A stretch of DNA of 64,000 bases from contig NZ_AP013294.1 of assembly GCF_000829195.1 (NCBI RefSeq), positions 2,429,001 to 2,493,000 of the forward strand, given 5' to 3'. This DNA comes from Bacillus sp. OxB-1. Lineage in GTDB: Bacteria; Bacillota; Bacilli; Bacillales_A; Planococcaceae. The notes below the pieces were generated by a model that was not told the DNA's origin, searched no databases, and was given only the letters and a program-made list of their open reading frames with translations. Position 1 is the first letter of the stretch, and every line of letters begins with the position of its first letter. Positions 1-9,089 of this stretch are shown one piece after another. The translations under genes and the position numbers were made by a program.

Positions 1-237
1 ATCGAGCCGACTTCATTCGACGAAATGGAAAGAAGGCACCGTGAGCTTCCGATCCGCTCGAAGGCGGACTTGGCGGTAAGAGGAAGCGATCTAATCGGCT
101 GGGCCGGTGTCAAGGGCGGAAAATGGACCGGCGACTGGATACAAAAAATCGAATCGGCCGTTCTCCATAGGAAATGCACCAATGATCCGGACGATATAAA
201 GGGATGGTTTTTGAATGAGTTCAATCGTGAAGAATGA
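1..237 (+). CDS. cca: CCA tRNA nucleotidyltransferase, C-terminal part
   Basis: The reading frame is open from the first base, so this is the 3' end of a gene that begins outside the window. The last 78 residues contain the C-terminal motif of bacterial CCA-adding enzymes (LPIRSKADLAVRGSDLI followed by a Gly-Trp-rich turn and a terminal helix). The whole enzyme adds or repairs the 3' CCA end of tRNAs; the catalytic head domain is not visible here. It overlaps birA by 23 bp, the same cca-birA arrangement as in Bacillus subtilis, which supports the identification. The call rests on the tail motif plus this gene order. Confidence 0.85.
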   Translation: MEPTSFDEMERRHRELPIRSKADLAVRGSDLIGWAGVKGGKWTGDWIQKIESAVLHRKCTNDPDDIKGWFLNEFNREE

Positions 238-1198
238 GTTGCTGAAAAGATTGTTCGAAGCGGGAGGCGAACCGGTTTCCGGGCAAGAGATCGCGGAACA
301 GTTCGGCCTGTCGAGGACGGCGATCTGGAAATATGTCAAGGAACTGGAACAGGAAGGATATGAAATCGGCACAATCCGGAAAAAGGGATATTATTTGATC
401 CAATCCCCGGACTTGGTGAACGAGGCGAACGTCCATAACTATTTGACTGCGAAAACGTACGGAAGGAATATCCTTTATTATGAGACGTGCCCATCGACGC
501 AGCTCATCGCGCATGATGAAGCGCAGAACGGTGCTGCGGATGGAACGGTCGTCATATCGGAGGAACAGACGTCCGGAAAAGGGAGGCTGTCCCGGCCATG
601 GAGTTCGGTGTCGGGCAAAGGTATTTGGATGAGCGTCATCGCGCGCCCGTCGCTCACGCCGCAGCAAGCGCCGCAATTGACGTTGGTGGCGGCGGTCGCC
701 GTGACGCGCGCCATTGAAGATTTGACGGGCATCGAACCGGCGATCAAATGGCCGAATGACATTTTGGTCCATGGCCGGAAAGTGACCGGCATTTTGACTG
801 AGCTCCAGGCAGATCCGGATCGGGTGAAGGCGATCATTTTGGGGATCGGCATGAACGTCAATCAGGACAAGGCCGATTTCCCTGAAGAATTGCAAGAAAT
901 CGCCACTTCGCTGAAGCACGTCACCGGAAAAGATGTGAACCGGGCGGAAATGATCGCCAAAATATTGAGTTATCTCGAATTGTATGTTGATATGTACGTC
1001 AAAAATGGTTTCGCACCGATCAAGCTTATCTGGGAAGGGTACTCGAATACGATGGGCAAGCGGATTCGTGCCGTCATGCTCCATGAGACGATCGAGGGGA
1101 CGGCGGTCGGGATTTCCGATGAAGGCGTGCTCGAAGTCCGTCTCGATGACGGTTCGGTACGAGGGATTTTTTCGGCGGACATCGAAATTCCGAAATGA
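215..1198 (+). CDS. birA: Biotin operon repressor / biotin-protein ligase BirA
   Basis: The 327-residue protein has the two-domain BirA layout. A winged helix-turn-helix lies at about residues 5-60 (QEIAEQFGLSRTAIWKYVKEL). The ligase domain carries the biotinyl-AMP loop SGKGRLSRPW near residue 118, KWPNDI near 178 and GIGMNVN near 212, and a small SH3-like C-terminal domain follows. It attaches biotin to acetyl-CoA and pyruvate carboxylases and, in group II enzymes such as this, represses biotin genes when loaded with biotinyl-AMP. The start ATG lies inside the end of cca, so translation is probably coupled. Length and motifs are normal for the family. Confidence 0.97.
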   Translation: MSSIVKNELLKRLFEAGGEPVSGQEIAEQFGLSRTAIWKYVKELEQEGYEIGTIRKKGYYLIQSPDLVNEANVHNYLTAKTYGRNILYYETCPSTQLIAHDEAQNGAADGTVVISEEQTSGKGRLSRPWSSVSGKGIWMSVIARPSLTPQQAPQLTLVAAVAVTRAIEDLTGIEPAIKWPNDILVHGRKVTGILTELQADPDRVKAIILGIGMNVNQDKADFPEELQEIATSLKHVTGKDVNRAEMIAKILSYLELYVDMYVKNGFAPIKLIWEGYSNTMGKRIRAVMLHETIEGTAVGISDEGVLEVRLDDGSVRGIFSADIEIPK

Positions 1199-1360
1199 GT
1201 CGTATACAAAATAGTCTCAATTTGGTATAGTAATGTCGAAGGGCGGTATCAATCGGAACTGCACCTTTCAAGGACACCTAGAAAATTGTATATTTCAACA
1301 AGATCTGCCTTGATCTACAAACAGACAGGGACGGAGGAAACCATCTATTGATGCCTACAC

Positions 1361-1396
1361 AACCCTTCTGTCCATTTTTGGGAAGAAGGGTTTTTG
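1361..1396 (+). terminator. Rho-independent terminator between birA and panB
   Basis: A 9-bp perfect stem AACCCTTCT/AGAAGGGTT is followed by a T-rich run (TTTTTGATTTTT). It lies 160 bp after birA and only about 50 bp before the panB start. It may end the birA transcript, or work as an attenuator in a panB leader; the sequence alone does not decide this. Confidence 0.75.
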
Positions 1397-1441
1397 ATTT
1401 TTGGTTTTCAGGTTTTCTCCCCGAGAGGAGAGGAAAATGGA

Positions 1442-2275
1442 GTGAAGAAAAGTACACAGGATTTTATGAAGATGAAGCAAAATGGTGAGAAAATCGCCAT
1501 GCTGACCGCGTATGATTACCCGTCGGCGAAGTTGGCGGAAGAGTCCGGCGTCGATGTATTGCTGGTCGGTGACTCGCTTGGAATGGTCATTCTTGGCTAC
1601 GAGTCGACCGCGTCGGTGACGGTGGATGATATGATCCACCACGGGAAAGCGGTCAGAAGGGGTGCGCCGAACACGTTCACGGTTGTCGATATGCCGTTCG
1701 GTTCGTGCCACGGTTCCGACGACCGGGTATTGACGGAAGCGGTCCGCATGTTCCAGGAAACTGGAGCGGATGCTTTGAAAGTGGAAGGGGCAGGCGATGT
1801 TATCGAGAAAATTCGCCTCATGACTTCGACAGGCATTCCGGTCATCGGTCATCTTGGACTGCTGCCGCAATCGGCTGCCGTTCTCGGAGGGTATAAAGTG
1901 CAAGGGAAGACAGCGGATGCCGCGAAACAACTGATCGACGATGCAATCGCCTGCGAACAGGCGGGCGCGTGCATGATCGTGCTTGAGTGCATTCCGTACC
2001 AGTTGGCGGAACAAGTGACAGCTGCCGTTTCCATTCCGATTATCGGCATCGGTGCCGGGGCCGAAACCGATGGTCAAGTGCTCGTGTTCCACGATACGTT
2101 GAAATATGGCAGTCACCGGATTCCGAAATTCGTCCAATCGTATGCGAACCTCAGCCCGATCATCCAAGAAGGGATCGGACAGTATGTCGCTGAGGTCAAA
2201 GAGGGTTCATTCCCCGCGGAAGAGCATCGCTTCACGATGAAGGAAGAAGAGCTGGCTGTCCTGTATGGGGGTTGA
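1442..2275 (+). CDS. panB: 3-methyl-2-oxobutanoate hydroxymethyltransferase PanB
   Basis: PanB transfers a hydroxymethyl group from methylene-THF to 2-oxoisovalerate, giving ketopantoate, the first committed step of pantothenate and CoA synthesis. The TIM-barrel family motifs [49 protein letters not shown] and [18 protein letters not shown] are all present. I chose GTG 1442 because GAGGAGAGG lies 8 bp upstream and the N-terminus then matches the family length (277 aa). A longer in-frame TTG at 1394 sits in the terminator and lacks a ribosome site. It is the first gene of panBCD and overlaps the Shine-Dalgarno region of panC. Confidence 0.96.
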   Translation: MKKSTQDFMKMKQNGEKIAMLTAYDYPSAKLAEESGVDVLLVGDSLGMVILGYESTASVTVDDMIHHGKAVRRGAPNTFTVVDMPFGSCHGSDDRVLTEAVRMFQETGADALKVEGAGDVIEKIRLMTSTGIPVIGHLGLLPQSAAVLGGYKVQGKTADAAKQLIDDAIACEQAGACMIVLECIPYQLAEQVTAAVSIPIIGIGAGAETDGQVLVFHDTLKYGSHRIPKFVQSYANLSPIIQEGIGQYVAEVKEGSFPAEEHRFTMKEEELAVLYGG

Positions 2276-2279
2276 ACCG

Positions 2280-3119
2280 ATGGAAATCATCCATTCGATA
2301 AAAGAACTGCAACAGAAATTGGATCGGAATGAGCGGGCGGGCCGCACAGTCGGCCTCGTTCCGACGATGGGATTCCTGCATGAAGGCCATCTGGCGCTCG
2401 CCAAACAAGCGAAGGGGCAAAATGATGCCGTTGTCATGAGCATTTTCGTCAATCCCGCCCAGTTCGGGCCGGGGGAGGATTTCGAATCGTATCCCCGCGA
2501 CACCGATCGGGATGCGAAGCTGGCGGAAAGCGCTGGAGTCGATTACTTGTTCATCCCCTCCGTGGAAGAAATGTATCCGACCGACGGAGGCATCCGGATC
2601 CTGCCGGGAGCCCAAGCGACCGCACTTTGCGGAGCATCCCGCCCGGGCCACTTCGACGGCGTGCTGAAAGTCGTCCTGAAATTGTTCAATATCGTCGATC
2701 CCGACCGATCCTATTTCGGAATGAAAGACGCACAACAGTTGGCGATCATCGAGACATTCGTCCGGGATTTCAACTTGCGGACTGACATCGTCCGTGTCCC
2801 GACTGTCCGGGAAGAAGACGGCCTGGCGAAAAGCTCGCGCAACGTCAATTTATCGGAGAGGGAACGGCAGGAAGCGCCCGCCATCCGGCAAGCGCTGGAG
2901 CTGGGTGCGGAACTCTTTGCCGAAGGAAAGCCGGCAGGGGAGATCGAGGGAAAAGTGGCGGCGTATATAACCGGTAACAGTTCGGGAAGGATCGATTACG
3001 TATCTTTGCTGTCCTACCCTGAATTGACCGAGTATGACCCGTCATCGGAAGAAGCCATTTTAGCCTGTGCCGTGCATTTTGAAAAGACTCGATTGATTGA
3101 TAATATAATCTTAAAATGA
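2280..3119 (+). CDS. panC: Pantothenate synthetase PanC
   Basis: PanC joins pantoate and beta-alanine with ATP to form pantothenate. The 279-residue protein shows the nucleotidyltransferase signatures PTMGFLHEGHLAL (HxGH type, near residue 30), NPAQFGPGEDF and VREEDGLAKSSRNVNL (KSSR loop). ATG 2280 is preferred over the in-frame ATG 2265, because the GGGGG at 2266-2271 is then correctly spaced and the N-terminus aligns with other PanC proteins. It starts 4 bp after panB, and panD follows after 12 bp, forming a pantothenate operon. Confidence 0.96.
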   Translation: MEIIHSIKELQQKLDRNERAGRTVGLVPTMGFLHEGHLALAKQAKGQNDAVVMSIFVNPAQFGPGEDFESYPRDTDRDAKLAESAGVDYLFIPSVEEMYPTDGGIRILPGAQATALCGASRPGHFDGVLKVVLKLFNIVDPDRSYFGMKDAQQLAIIETFVRDFNLRTDIVRVPTVREEDGLAKSSRNVNLSERERQEAPAIRQALELGAELFAEGKPAGEIEGKVAAYITGNSSGRIDYVSLLSYPELTEYDPSSEEAILACAVHFEKTRLIDNIILK

Positions 3120-3131
3120 AGGATGGTTATT

Positions 3132-3512
3132 ATGTTCAGAATGATGATGAACAGTAAACTGCACCGTGCGACCGTGACGCAAGCGGATTTGAACTATGTC
3201 GGGAGCATCACAATCGACGAGGACCTGCTCGATGCGGCCGGCATGTTGCCGAACGAAAAAGTCCACGTCGTGAACAATAACAACGGCGCCCGTTTCGAAA
3301 CGTATATCATCGCAGGAGAGCGCGGCAGCGGCGTCATTTGCGTCAACGGTGCGGCTGCACGTCTCGTGCAAAAGGGCGATATCGTGATCATCCTGTCGTA
3401 TGTCTATATGACGGATGAAGAAGCGCGCACCCATGAACCGACAGTGTTGATCATGGATGAAAACAATGGCATCCGGGAAATCATCAAAGAAAAGGAAGCC
3501 ATGACGATCTGA
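3132..3512 (+). CDS. panD: Aspartate 1-decarboxylase PanD (proenzyme)
   Basis: PanD decarboxylates aspartate to beta-alanine, the second substrate of PanC. The 126-residue proenzyme contains the self-cleavage site YVGSITID: Gly24-Ser25 with this start, where Ser25 becomes the pyruvoyl cofactor. The [11 protein letters not shown] and [18 protein letters not shown] motifs are also present. ATG 3132 fits both the family N-terminus and the GAAGGA ribosome site 8 bp upstream; the earlier ATG 3123 overlaps that site. It is the last gene of the panBCD operon, with a terminator 10 bp downstream. Confidence 0.96.
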   Translation: MFRMMMNSKLHRATVTQADLNYVGSITIDEDLLDAAGMLPNEKVHVVNNNNGARFETYIIAGERGSGVICVNGAAARLVQKGDIVIILSYVYMTDEEARTHEPTVLIMDENNGIREIIKEKEAMTI

Positions 3513-3521
3513 TGACATCAT

Positions 3522-3558
3522 GCGGGAGTGATCTGGAATCCGGATTGCTCCCGTTTTT
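3522..3558 (+). terminator. Terminator of the panBCD operon
   Basis: The stem CGGGAG/CTCCCG, extended by imperfect inner pairing, is followed by TTTTT. It lies 10 bp after the panD stop. Confidence 0.8.
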
Positions 3559-3593
3559 GTTGCCAGGCACCGGAACAATCGTGTTTGTTTCGA
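3559..3593. repeat. Partial GGTGCCTGGCACC-family palindromic element
   Basis: The sequence begins with TTGCCAGGCACCGG, one base away from the GGTGCCAGGCACC end, and continues AACAATCGTGTTTGTTTCG. It resembles the interior of the full element at 55245-55326. It directly abuts the T-run of the panBCD terminator. Confidence 0.55.
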
Positions 3594-3607
3594 AGATAGG
3601 CATTCGG

Positions 3608-3635
3608 TTGTTTCTACTGCCGCCGAGAGTATGAT
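3608..3635 (+). promoter_or_regulatory. Candidate sigma-A promoter of dinG
   Basis: TTGTTT (3608-3613) and TATGAT (3630-3635) are separated by 16 bp, 40 bp ahead of dinG and after the panBCD terminator. Confidence 0.45.
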
Positions 3636-3675
3636 ACAATTTGCTGTAGTATGAAAACAGGAAGTTGATGATGGA

Positions 3676-6459
3676 ATGGATAATAGAACTTATGCGGTGG
3701 TGGATCTGGAGACGACGGGCCATTCTTCGGCCAACGGGGACCGGATCATCCAGATTGCCATCGTGTTCATTCAGAATGGCCGGATCAGCGAACCGTATGT
3801 CCGGTTCGTCAATCCCGGCAAGGAGATTCCCGCCTTCATCCGCCAGTTGACATCGATTTCGGACGACGATGTCAAAGAGGCGCCGATGTTCGAAGACATT
3901 GCGCAGGAAGTGGCGGATCGGTTGGAAGGCACTGTCTTTGTGGCACATAACACAGACTTCGACCTCGCCTTTTTGCAAAATGAATTCAAACGATGCGGTC
4001 TCGGCAAATGGACGGGGCAGAAAATCGATACAGTGGAATTGGCGAAGATCATGTTCCCGTCTTCGGCGAGCTACCGGTTGCAGGATATTACGGAAGAGCT
4101 TGGCATTCCGCTTCAATCCGCACACCGGGCCGATGATGATGCGGCGGCAACGGCCGAGCTTTTCCTTGCCTGCCTCGCCAAATTGGAAGACTTGCCGAAA
4201 GGGACGTTGGAGCTGTTGCATCGACGGTCTTTCCTGCTGAAATCGGACCTGTCCACCGTTTTCTATGAAGCGTTGAAAGCCGCGCGCATGCGATCGATGG
4301 AAGAGCGCGGCATCTCGGCATTCCGGGGGATTCCGTACCGGGTCGGCCCGAAGCCTGCCGGGAAGGTCGTCGAGCTTCCGGCATATCCAGACACCGAGGA
4401 GGCCAAAATCGCTTTATTCACGAAGCAGTTCGATGGATTCGAAAAGCGGGATGCCCAATTCGACTTCATGGATGCGGTACGGGATGTCCTTGCACAGCAT
4501 TCGGAAGTCGCTGCTGAAGTGCCGACGGGTATCGGCAAGACGATTGCCTATCTCCTGCCAGCGGCCATCCATTCCATAAAAAGCGGCAAACCGGTTGTCG
4601 TCAGTACATATACGAACCATCTCGTCGACAAAATCGTCGAGGAAGAGATGGAGAAAGTGCGCCGCCTGCTCGGGGCCGATCTGCCGGTCGCCGTCTTGAA
4701 AGGCAGGGAGCAATATATCTCGCTAAGGAAGTTCGAGGAGCTGCTGCGCATTACCGATGAATCATACGATGAAACATTCACAGCGATGCAGATCCTCGTC
4801 TGGCTGACCGAAACGGTGTCGGGCGACTTGGAAGAGCTGAACGTTTCAGGCGGCGGCCAGCTGTTTCTGAACCGGATTCGGAAGCGATCGGAGCGACTGG
4901 CGCCCGATGAGCGTTCCGCCGATTTCCATGCCAGGCAGACGGCTGCTTGCCGGGATGCCAACTTGATCATTACGAATCATGCGATGCTCCTCTCCGATCT
5001 GGACCGGGAGCAGACAGTATTCCAACCGCTTGCGGGGGTGATTGTCGATGAAGCCCATCAATTCATCCAAACCGCATCCCGTATGAATGAAACCGCATTT
5101 TCCTATACGAACTGGAAATATTGCATGGGGCAGCTCGGCTCGGACGCGGAAGGGCAATTGCTTCAGCAGATGGAGTCGCTGCTCAAAGAGTGCTTGGGAG
5201 AATCCTATCGGCAAAAGGAAAAACTGGAACTCGATGCCGCTTACCTTGACTTTGCAATGGCCTTCGAAGCCGCTGTCGATCATCTGGCAGCCCATAAGCC
5301 GACTGCGCCGGACAAACAAGCAGGCAACCGGATCGTCTTCCCGCTGCCCGATACGGAGGCGGAGCCTTGCTTCCGTGACGTCTCGACTAGCTTATCCGTC
5401 TATTTGCAACAGGCGGAGCGGTTCGCACGAAATGTGGCGGACAATCGGGATCAATTGACGAAAAAAGGGTCCGCCATCCTGTCAGAATGGGCGTATTGGG
5501 TGGAGGAGTTGAAAATCAAGGCGGGCGAGTGGATTGAAATTTTCCTGGATAGGAATCGGGAAGACTATGCCGTCTGGGTGGAAAAAGACCGCCGGAGCAT
5601 TCCGGGCAGCTTGATGGTCATGAAAACCCGGTTAACCGGCACCGGCTTGATTCGCCGATTCGCCGAACGGATGAAGCAGCAACAGGCGGGCCTCCTGTGG
5701 ACGTCCGGGACATTGGCGGTGGCGGGCGATGAGCGGTACGTCATGAGGCAGCTAGGGATCGCCGACACGGTTCCGCTCCTGAAATTCGATGCACCGCCCC
5801 ATTTCTACGAGGGGGCCGAGATTTTCATCGTCGAAGACATGCCGGACATCCAGCAAGTTGCGCAGACGGATTATATCGAGGCGGTCGCCAACGCGGTCGT
5901 GGAGACGGTGCTCGTGACGAAAGGAAGGCTTTTCGTTTTATTCACCTCGCAAGATATGTTGCGCAAGACGTATGAACTGATTGTCGAAAGCGAACAGCTG
6001 GAAGAGTTCGTGCTCATTGCCCAAGGGGTCAGCTCGGGCAGCCGCATGCGGTTGTTGAAGTCGTTCCGCCAATATGGCAAAGCCGTCCTTTTCGGAACGA
6101 ACAGCTTCTGGGAAGGGGTCGATGTGCCGGGTGAGGCGTTATCCGCCGTCATCGTCGTGCGGCTGCCGTTTTCGTCGCCGGAAGATCCTTTATTCAAAGC
6201 GCGGGCAGCCAAGCTGACGGAACAGGGAATCCATCCATTCAACGGCTACTCGTTGCCTGAGGCGGTCATGCGCTTGCGGCAAGGGTTCGGGCGCCTGATC
6301 CGCGCATCGTCCGACAAAGGGTTCTTCATCCTGCTGGATCGGCGGATCGAAACGAAATCATATGGACGCCGTTTTCTCGAGTCGCTGCCTGATGTGCCGA
6401 TCCGGAAAGTGACGCTAGAAAATATGGTCGATGAGCTTGAAGATTGTTATAATGACTAA
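3676..6459 (+). CDS. dinG: DinG-type helicase with N-terminal 3'-5' exonuclease domain
   Basis: This 927-residue protein fuses a DEDDh exonuclease to an XPD-like SF2 helicase, the Bacillales form of DinG. The exonuclease motifs are VVDLETTGHS near residue 9, VAHNTDFDLAF near 92 and HRADDDAAAT near 150. The helicase carries Walker A PTGIGKT near residue 283, the DEAH box VDEAHQF near 456, FWEGVDVPGE near 810 and the motif VI region RQGFGRLIR near 868. The Fe-S cysteines typical of E. coli DinG are not evident, as in other Gram-positive members. It probably acts in DNA repair or replication, but its exact role is not settled. The length matches B. subtilis DinG (about 930 aa). Confidence 0.93.
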   Translation: MDNRTYAVVDLETTGHSSANGDRIIQIAIVFIQNGRISEPYVRFVNPGKEIPAFIRQLTSISDDDVKEAPMFEDIAQEVADRLEGTVFVAHNTDFDLAFLQNEFKRCGLGKWTGQKIDTVELAKIMFPSSASYRLQDITEELGIPLQSAHRADDDAAATAELFLACLAKLEDLPKGTLELLHRRSFLLKSDLSTVFYEALKAARMRSMEERGISAFRGIPYRVGPKPAGKVVELPAYPDTEEAKIALFTKQFDGFEKRDAQFDFMDAVRDVLAQHSEVAAEVPTGIGKTIAYLLPAAIHSIKSGKPVVVSTYTNHLVDKIVEEEMEKVRRLLGADLPVAVLKGREQYISLRKFEELLRITDESYDETFTAMQILVWLTETVSGDLEELNVSGGGQLFLNRIRKRSERLAPDERSADFHARQTAACRDANLIITNHAMLLSDLDREQTVFQPLAGVIVDEAHQFIQTASRMNETAFSYTNWKYCMGQLGSDAEGQLLQQMESLLKECLGESYRQKEKLELDAAYLDFAMAFEAAVDHLAAHKPTAPDKQAGNRIVFPLPDTEAEPCFRDVSTSLSVYLQQAERFARNVADNRDQLTKKGSAILSEWAYWVEELKIKAGEWIEIFLDRNREDYAVWVEKDRRSIPGSLMVMKTRLTGTGLIRRFAERMKQQQAGLLWTSGTLAVAGDERYVMRQLGIADTVPLLKFDAPPHFYEGAEIFIVEDMPDIQQVAQTDYIEAVANAVVETVLVTKGRLFVLFTSQDMLRKTYELIVESEQLEEFVLIAQGVSSGSRMRLLKSFRQYGKAVLFGTNSFWEGVDVPGEALSAVIVVRLPFSSPEDPLFKARAAKLTEQGIHPFNGYSLPEAVMRLRQGFGRLIRASSDKGFFILLDRRIETKSYGRRFLESLPDVPIRKVTLENMVDELEDCYND

Positions 6460-6498
6460 GTATTCGATTGAAAACAAGGTAGGGAAACAAATGGAACA

Positions 6499-7014
6499 AT
6501 GGACGAATCCAAAACGGACAGGACGAGTGGAAATATGCTGAATTGGATCAAGTTCATCACCACTTTCCTATTGGCATTGACGATCGCCATTACGATCATC
6601 GTGCTGTATAACGCGAACAAGCCATTTGCGGATGTGGAGCAGGCGGCAATCGACTCCGTCCTGAAGACGGGGCAGTTGAAAGACGTCAAGCGGGCGGATG
6701 CCTATCAGGGGAGCAGCACCTGGGTGACTGTCCGGGGAGTGGATGGTGACGGCGTGGAGAAAGCCGTATTCGTCGGTCGGGAAGCGGAAAAGACCTATCA
6801 GGAAGTGAAGCTTGCCGAAGGGGTCACTGCGAAGACCGCAATCGAGACGGTTCAAAAAGAACTGGACGTCAAAAAAGTGCTCCATGCGTCCCTCGGGATG
6901 GAAGAAGTCGGTCCAGTCTGGGAAGTCGCCTTCACGAGCAAGGACGGCAAACTGAATTACGTCTACGTCCTATTCGAAAGTGGACAATGGTGGAAAAGAA
7001 TTTTGAATTTATAA
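6499..7014 (+). CDS. ypmB: YpmB-like membrane-anchored protein
   Basis: The 171-residue protein has one N-terminal transmembrane segment (about residues 14-36) and an outside domain of the YpmB/PepSY-like type. It occupies the ypmB position between dinG and aspB, and its function is unknown. The ribosome site is puzzling. The best Shine-Dalgarno (TAGGGAAAC) is spaced for ATG 6491, which opens a 16-codon frame that ends at 6541 inside this gene. Translation may be coupled to that mini-frame, or may begin at ATG 6535. B. subtilis has the small gene ypmA here; I cannot find it. Confidence 0.8.
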   Translation: MDESKTDRTSGNMLNWIKFITTFLLALTIAITIIVLYNANKPFADVEQAAIDSVLKTGQLKDVKRADAYQGSSTWVTVRGVDGDGVEKAVFVGREAEKTYQEVKLAEGVTAKTAIETVQKELDVKKVLHASLGMEEVGPVWEVAFTSKDGKLNYVYVLFESGQWWKRILNL

Positions 7015-7031
7015 GTAGGGAGCGAAAGAAA

Positions 7032-8225
7032 ATGACAAAAACATTGGCATCCAGAGTAAATACGCTTTCACCTTCGACGACGCTGGCCATCACGGCGAAA
7101 GCTAAAGAGATGAAAGAGTCGGGAATCGATGTCATCGGGCTGGGCGCAGGGGAACCGGATTATAATACGCCGGACAACATCATTGAAGCGGCCTACCGAT
7201 CGATGAAAGAAGGGAAAACGAAATATACGCCTTCAGGCGGGCTCCCGGCGTTGAAGGATGCCATCATCGCAAAACTGAAGAAAGATCAAGGGCTCGATTA
7301 CGCTCGCAAGGAAATCATGATCGGAATCGGCGCGAAACATGTCCTTTATACATTATTCCAAGTCATCCTCGATCCGGGCGATGAAGTGATCATTCCAACC
7401 CCGTATTGGGTCAGCTATCCGGAACAGGTGAAGCTTGCGGGCGGCAAGCCGGTTTACGTGGAAGCGACGGCCGAGTCACAATTCAAAGTGACGGCCGATC
7501 AGATCCGCAAGGCCATCACGGAGAAAACGAAAGCGGTCGTCATCAATTCACCGGGCAATCCGACAGGGATGATCTATGCAGAAGATGAACTGCAAGAAAT
7601 TGCGAAAGTGTGCCAAGAGAAAGACGTATGGATCATCTCGGACGAGATTTACGAGAAATTAGTATATGGCGGCGCGAAGCATGTGTCCATCGCCCAATTA
7701 TCGGATGATGCAAAACAGCGGACGTTGATCATCAACGGCGTCTCCAAATCACACTCCATGACGGGCTGGCGGATCGGCTATATCGCGGGTGACGCAACAG
7801 TGGTGAGCGCTATGACGGACCTCGCGAGCCACTCGACATCCAATCCGACGACAACCTCCCAATATGCGACGTTGGAAGCCTACAACGGTCCGCAAGATGC
7901 AGTCGAAACGATGCGACAAGCATTCGAATCCCGGTTGAATCAAATCATGCCGAAGCTGTCGGCCATTCCGGGCTTTAAAGTGATCAAACCGCAAGGCGCT
8001 TTCTACTTGCTCCCGGAAGTTTCGGAAGCAGTGGAAAAGACAGGCTTTGCCAACGTCGACGACTTTGCGAAAGCGTTGCTGGAAAAAGCGAATGTGGCCG
8101 TCATTCCGGGATCCGGATTCGGTTCCCCGACGACCATCCGCTTGTCCTACGCAACATCGATCGACCTGCTGGAAGAGGCGGTCCGCCGCATCCATGCGTT
8201 TGTGGAAGAGAACTGGAAATCTTAA
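7032..8225 (+). CDS. aspB: Pyridoxal-phosphate aspartate aminotransferase AspB
   Basis: This class I aminotransferase interconverts aspartate and 2-oxoglutarate with oxaloacetate and glutamate. Visible motifs are GAGEPDYNTP near residue 36, the substrate and cofactor site NSPGNPTG, DEIYEKLVYGG and the PLP-lysine motif SKSHSMTGWRIGY with the Schiff-base lysine at residue 239. A C-terminal RLSYATS carries the carboxylate-binding arginine. ATG 7032 fits the family length (397 aa) and has AGGGAG upstream; the longer frame from 6987 would run into ypmB. In B. subtilis asnS follows aspB; here dnaD follows directly. Confidence 0.96.
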   Translation: MTKTLASRVNTLSPSTTLAITAKAKEMKESGIDVIGLGAGEPDYNTPDNIIEAAYRSMKEGKTKYTPSGGLPALKDAIIAKLKKDQGLDYARKEIMIGIGAKHVLYTLFQVILDPGDEVIIPTPYWVSYPEQVKLAGGKPVYVEATAESQFKVTADQIRKAITEKTKAVVINSPGNPTGMIYAEDELQEIAKVCQEKDVWIISDEIYEKLVYGGAKHVSIAQLSDDAKQRTLIINGVSKSHSMTGWRIGYIAGDATVVSAMTDLASHSTSNPTTTSQYATLEAYNGPQDAVETMRQAFESRLNQIMPKLSAIPGFKVIKPQGAFYLLPEVSEAVEKTGFANVDDFAKALLEKANVAVIPGSGFGSPTTIRLSYATSIDLLEEAVRRIHAFVEENWKS

Positions 8226-8238
8226 AATATCTTCGGAT

Positions 8239-8276
8239 GCAGGGGTGCTGCGAGATATCGCGTACCCCTGCCTGTT
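8239..8276 (+). terminator. Inverted repeat after aspB, probable terminator
   Basis: The arms GCAGGGGT and ACCCCTGC form an 8-bp perfect stem with an 17-nt loop. Only a short T-rich tail (CTGTTTATC) follows, so termination may be weak. Confidence 0.5.
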
Positions 8277-8369
8277 TATCTCCATCCACCCCGATAGACG
8301 ATGAGTTGAGTACAAATCACCTCACGCCGTGGCGCGATGGATACATAGAAAATAGAGAGGAGTTCGGAC

Positions 8370-9083
8370 ATGCAGCACGAAGAACGGCTCCGGATTTGGA
8401 TTGAGCAGGGGAATGTACAAGTTTCTCAGCTTTTTTTTCACCATTATAAAAGCTTGGGGATCAAAGACCTGGACGCGATGCTCGTTTTACAGATGACTTC
8501 ATTTCACATGGAGGGCAATCGATTTCCGACCCCTGCCGATTTTTCGGACCGGATGGAGTTGACGGAAAATGAGGTTTCGCAAATTTTGCAGCGGCTTATG
8601 CAGAACGGGTTTCTTCAAATCGAGCAGGGCAAGGACGTGGACGGTGTCCTGATTGAAACGTTCACTTTGCAGCCTCTTTGGAATCGCCTGGTCGATCATG
8701 TACTGCTGAGTGCATGCGATACGGCGGAGGAGCAGAAGAAAGAGGAGGAGGGCGAGATCTTCACGTTGTTCGAGCAGGAATTCGGACGGCTGTTGTCGCC
8801 CATGGAATGCGAGTCGATCACGATGTGGCTCGATGAAGACGGCCATTCCGTGGAAATCATCCGGGCGGCGTTGAAGGAAGCGGTCCTTGCCCAGAAATTG
8901 AGTCTGCGGTATATTGACCGGATTTTATTCGAATGGAAAAAGAAGAATGTCAAAACTTTGGCGGATGTCGAACGGCAGACGAAATCGTTCCGTACGGTGA
9001 GCGGGACACGGACTCCGCAGTTTCAACAGCAAATCCAAGTCAAGCGCGTACCTTTTTACAATTGGTTGGAAGAACGGGAGTAG
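8370..9083 (+). CDS. dnaD: Replication initiation protein DnaD
   Basis: DnaD acts with DnaB and DnaI to load the replicative helicase at oriC and at restarted forks in Firmicutes. The 237-residue protein has a winged-helix N-terminal domain (about residues 1-110, with TENEVSQILQRLMQNGF). The C-terminal DnaD domain at about 125-205 ends in the conserved YIDRILFEWKKKNV (YxxxIxxxW) DNA-binding motif. The start has AGAGAGGAG upstream. It is followed after 6 bp by nth, as in B. subtilis. Confidence 0.95.
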   Translation: MQHEERLRIWIEQGNVQVSQLFFHHYKSLGIKDLDAMLVLQMTSFHMEGNRFPTPADFSDRMELTENEVSQILQRLMQNGFLQIEQGKDVDGVLIETFTLQPLWNRLVDHVLLSACDTAEEQKKEEEGEIFTLFEQEFGRLLSPMECESITMWLDEDGHSVEIIRAALKEAVLAQKLSLRYIDRILFEWKKKNVKTLADVERQTKSFRTVSGTRTPQFQQQIQVKRVPFYNWLEERE

Positions 9084-9089
9084 ATATAG

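Noticed and set aside
221..1084. 287-codon minus-strand frame over birA
   Set aside because: Arg/His-rich shadow of birA without ribosome site or domain.
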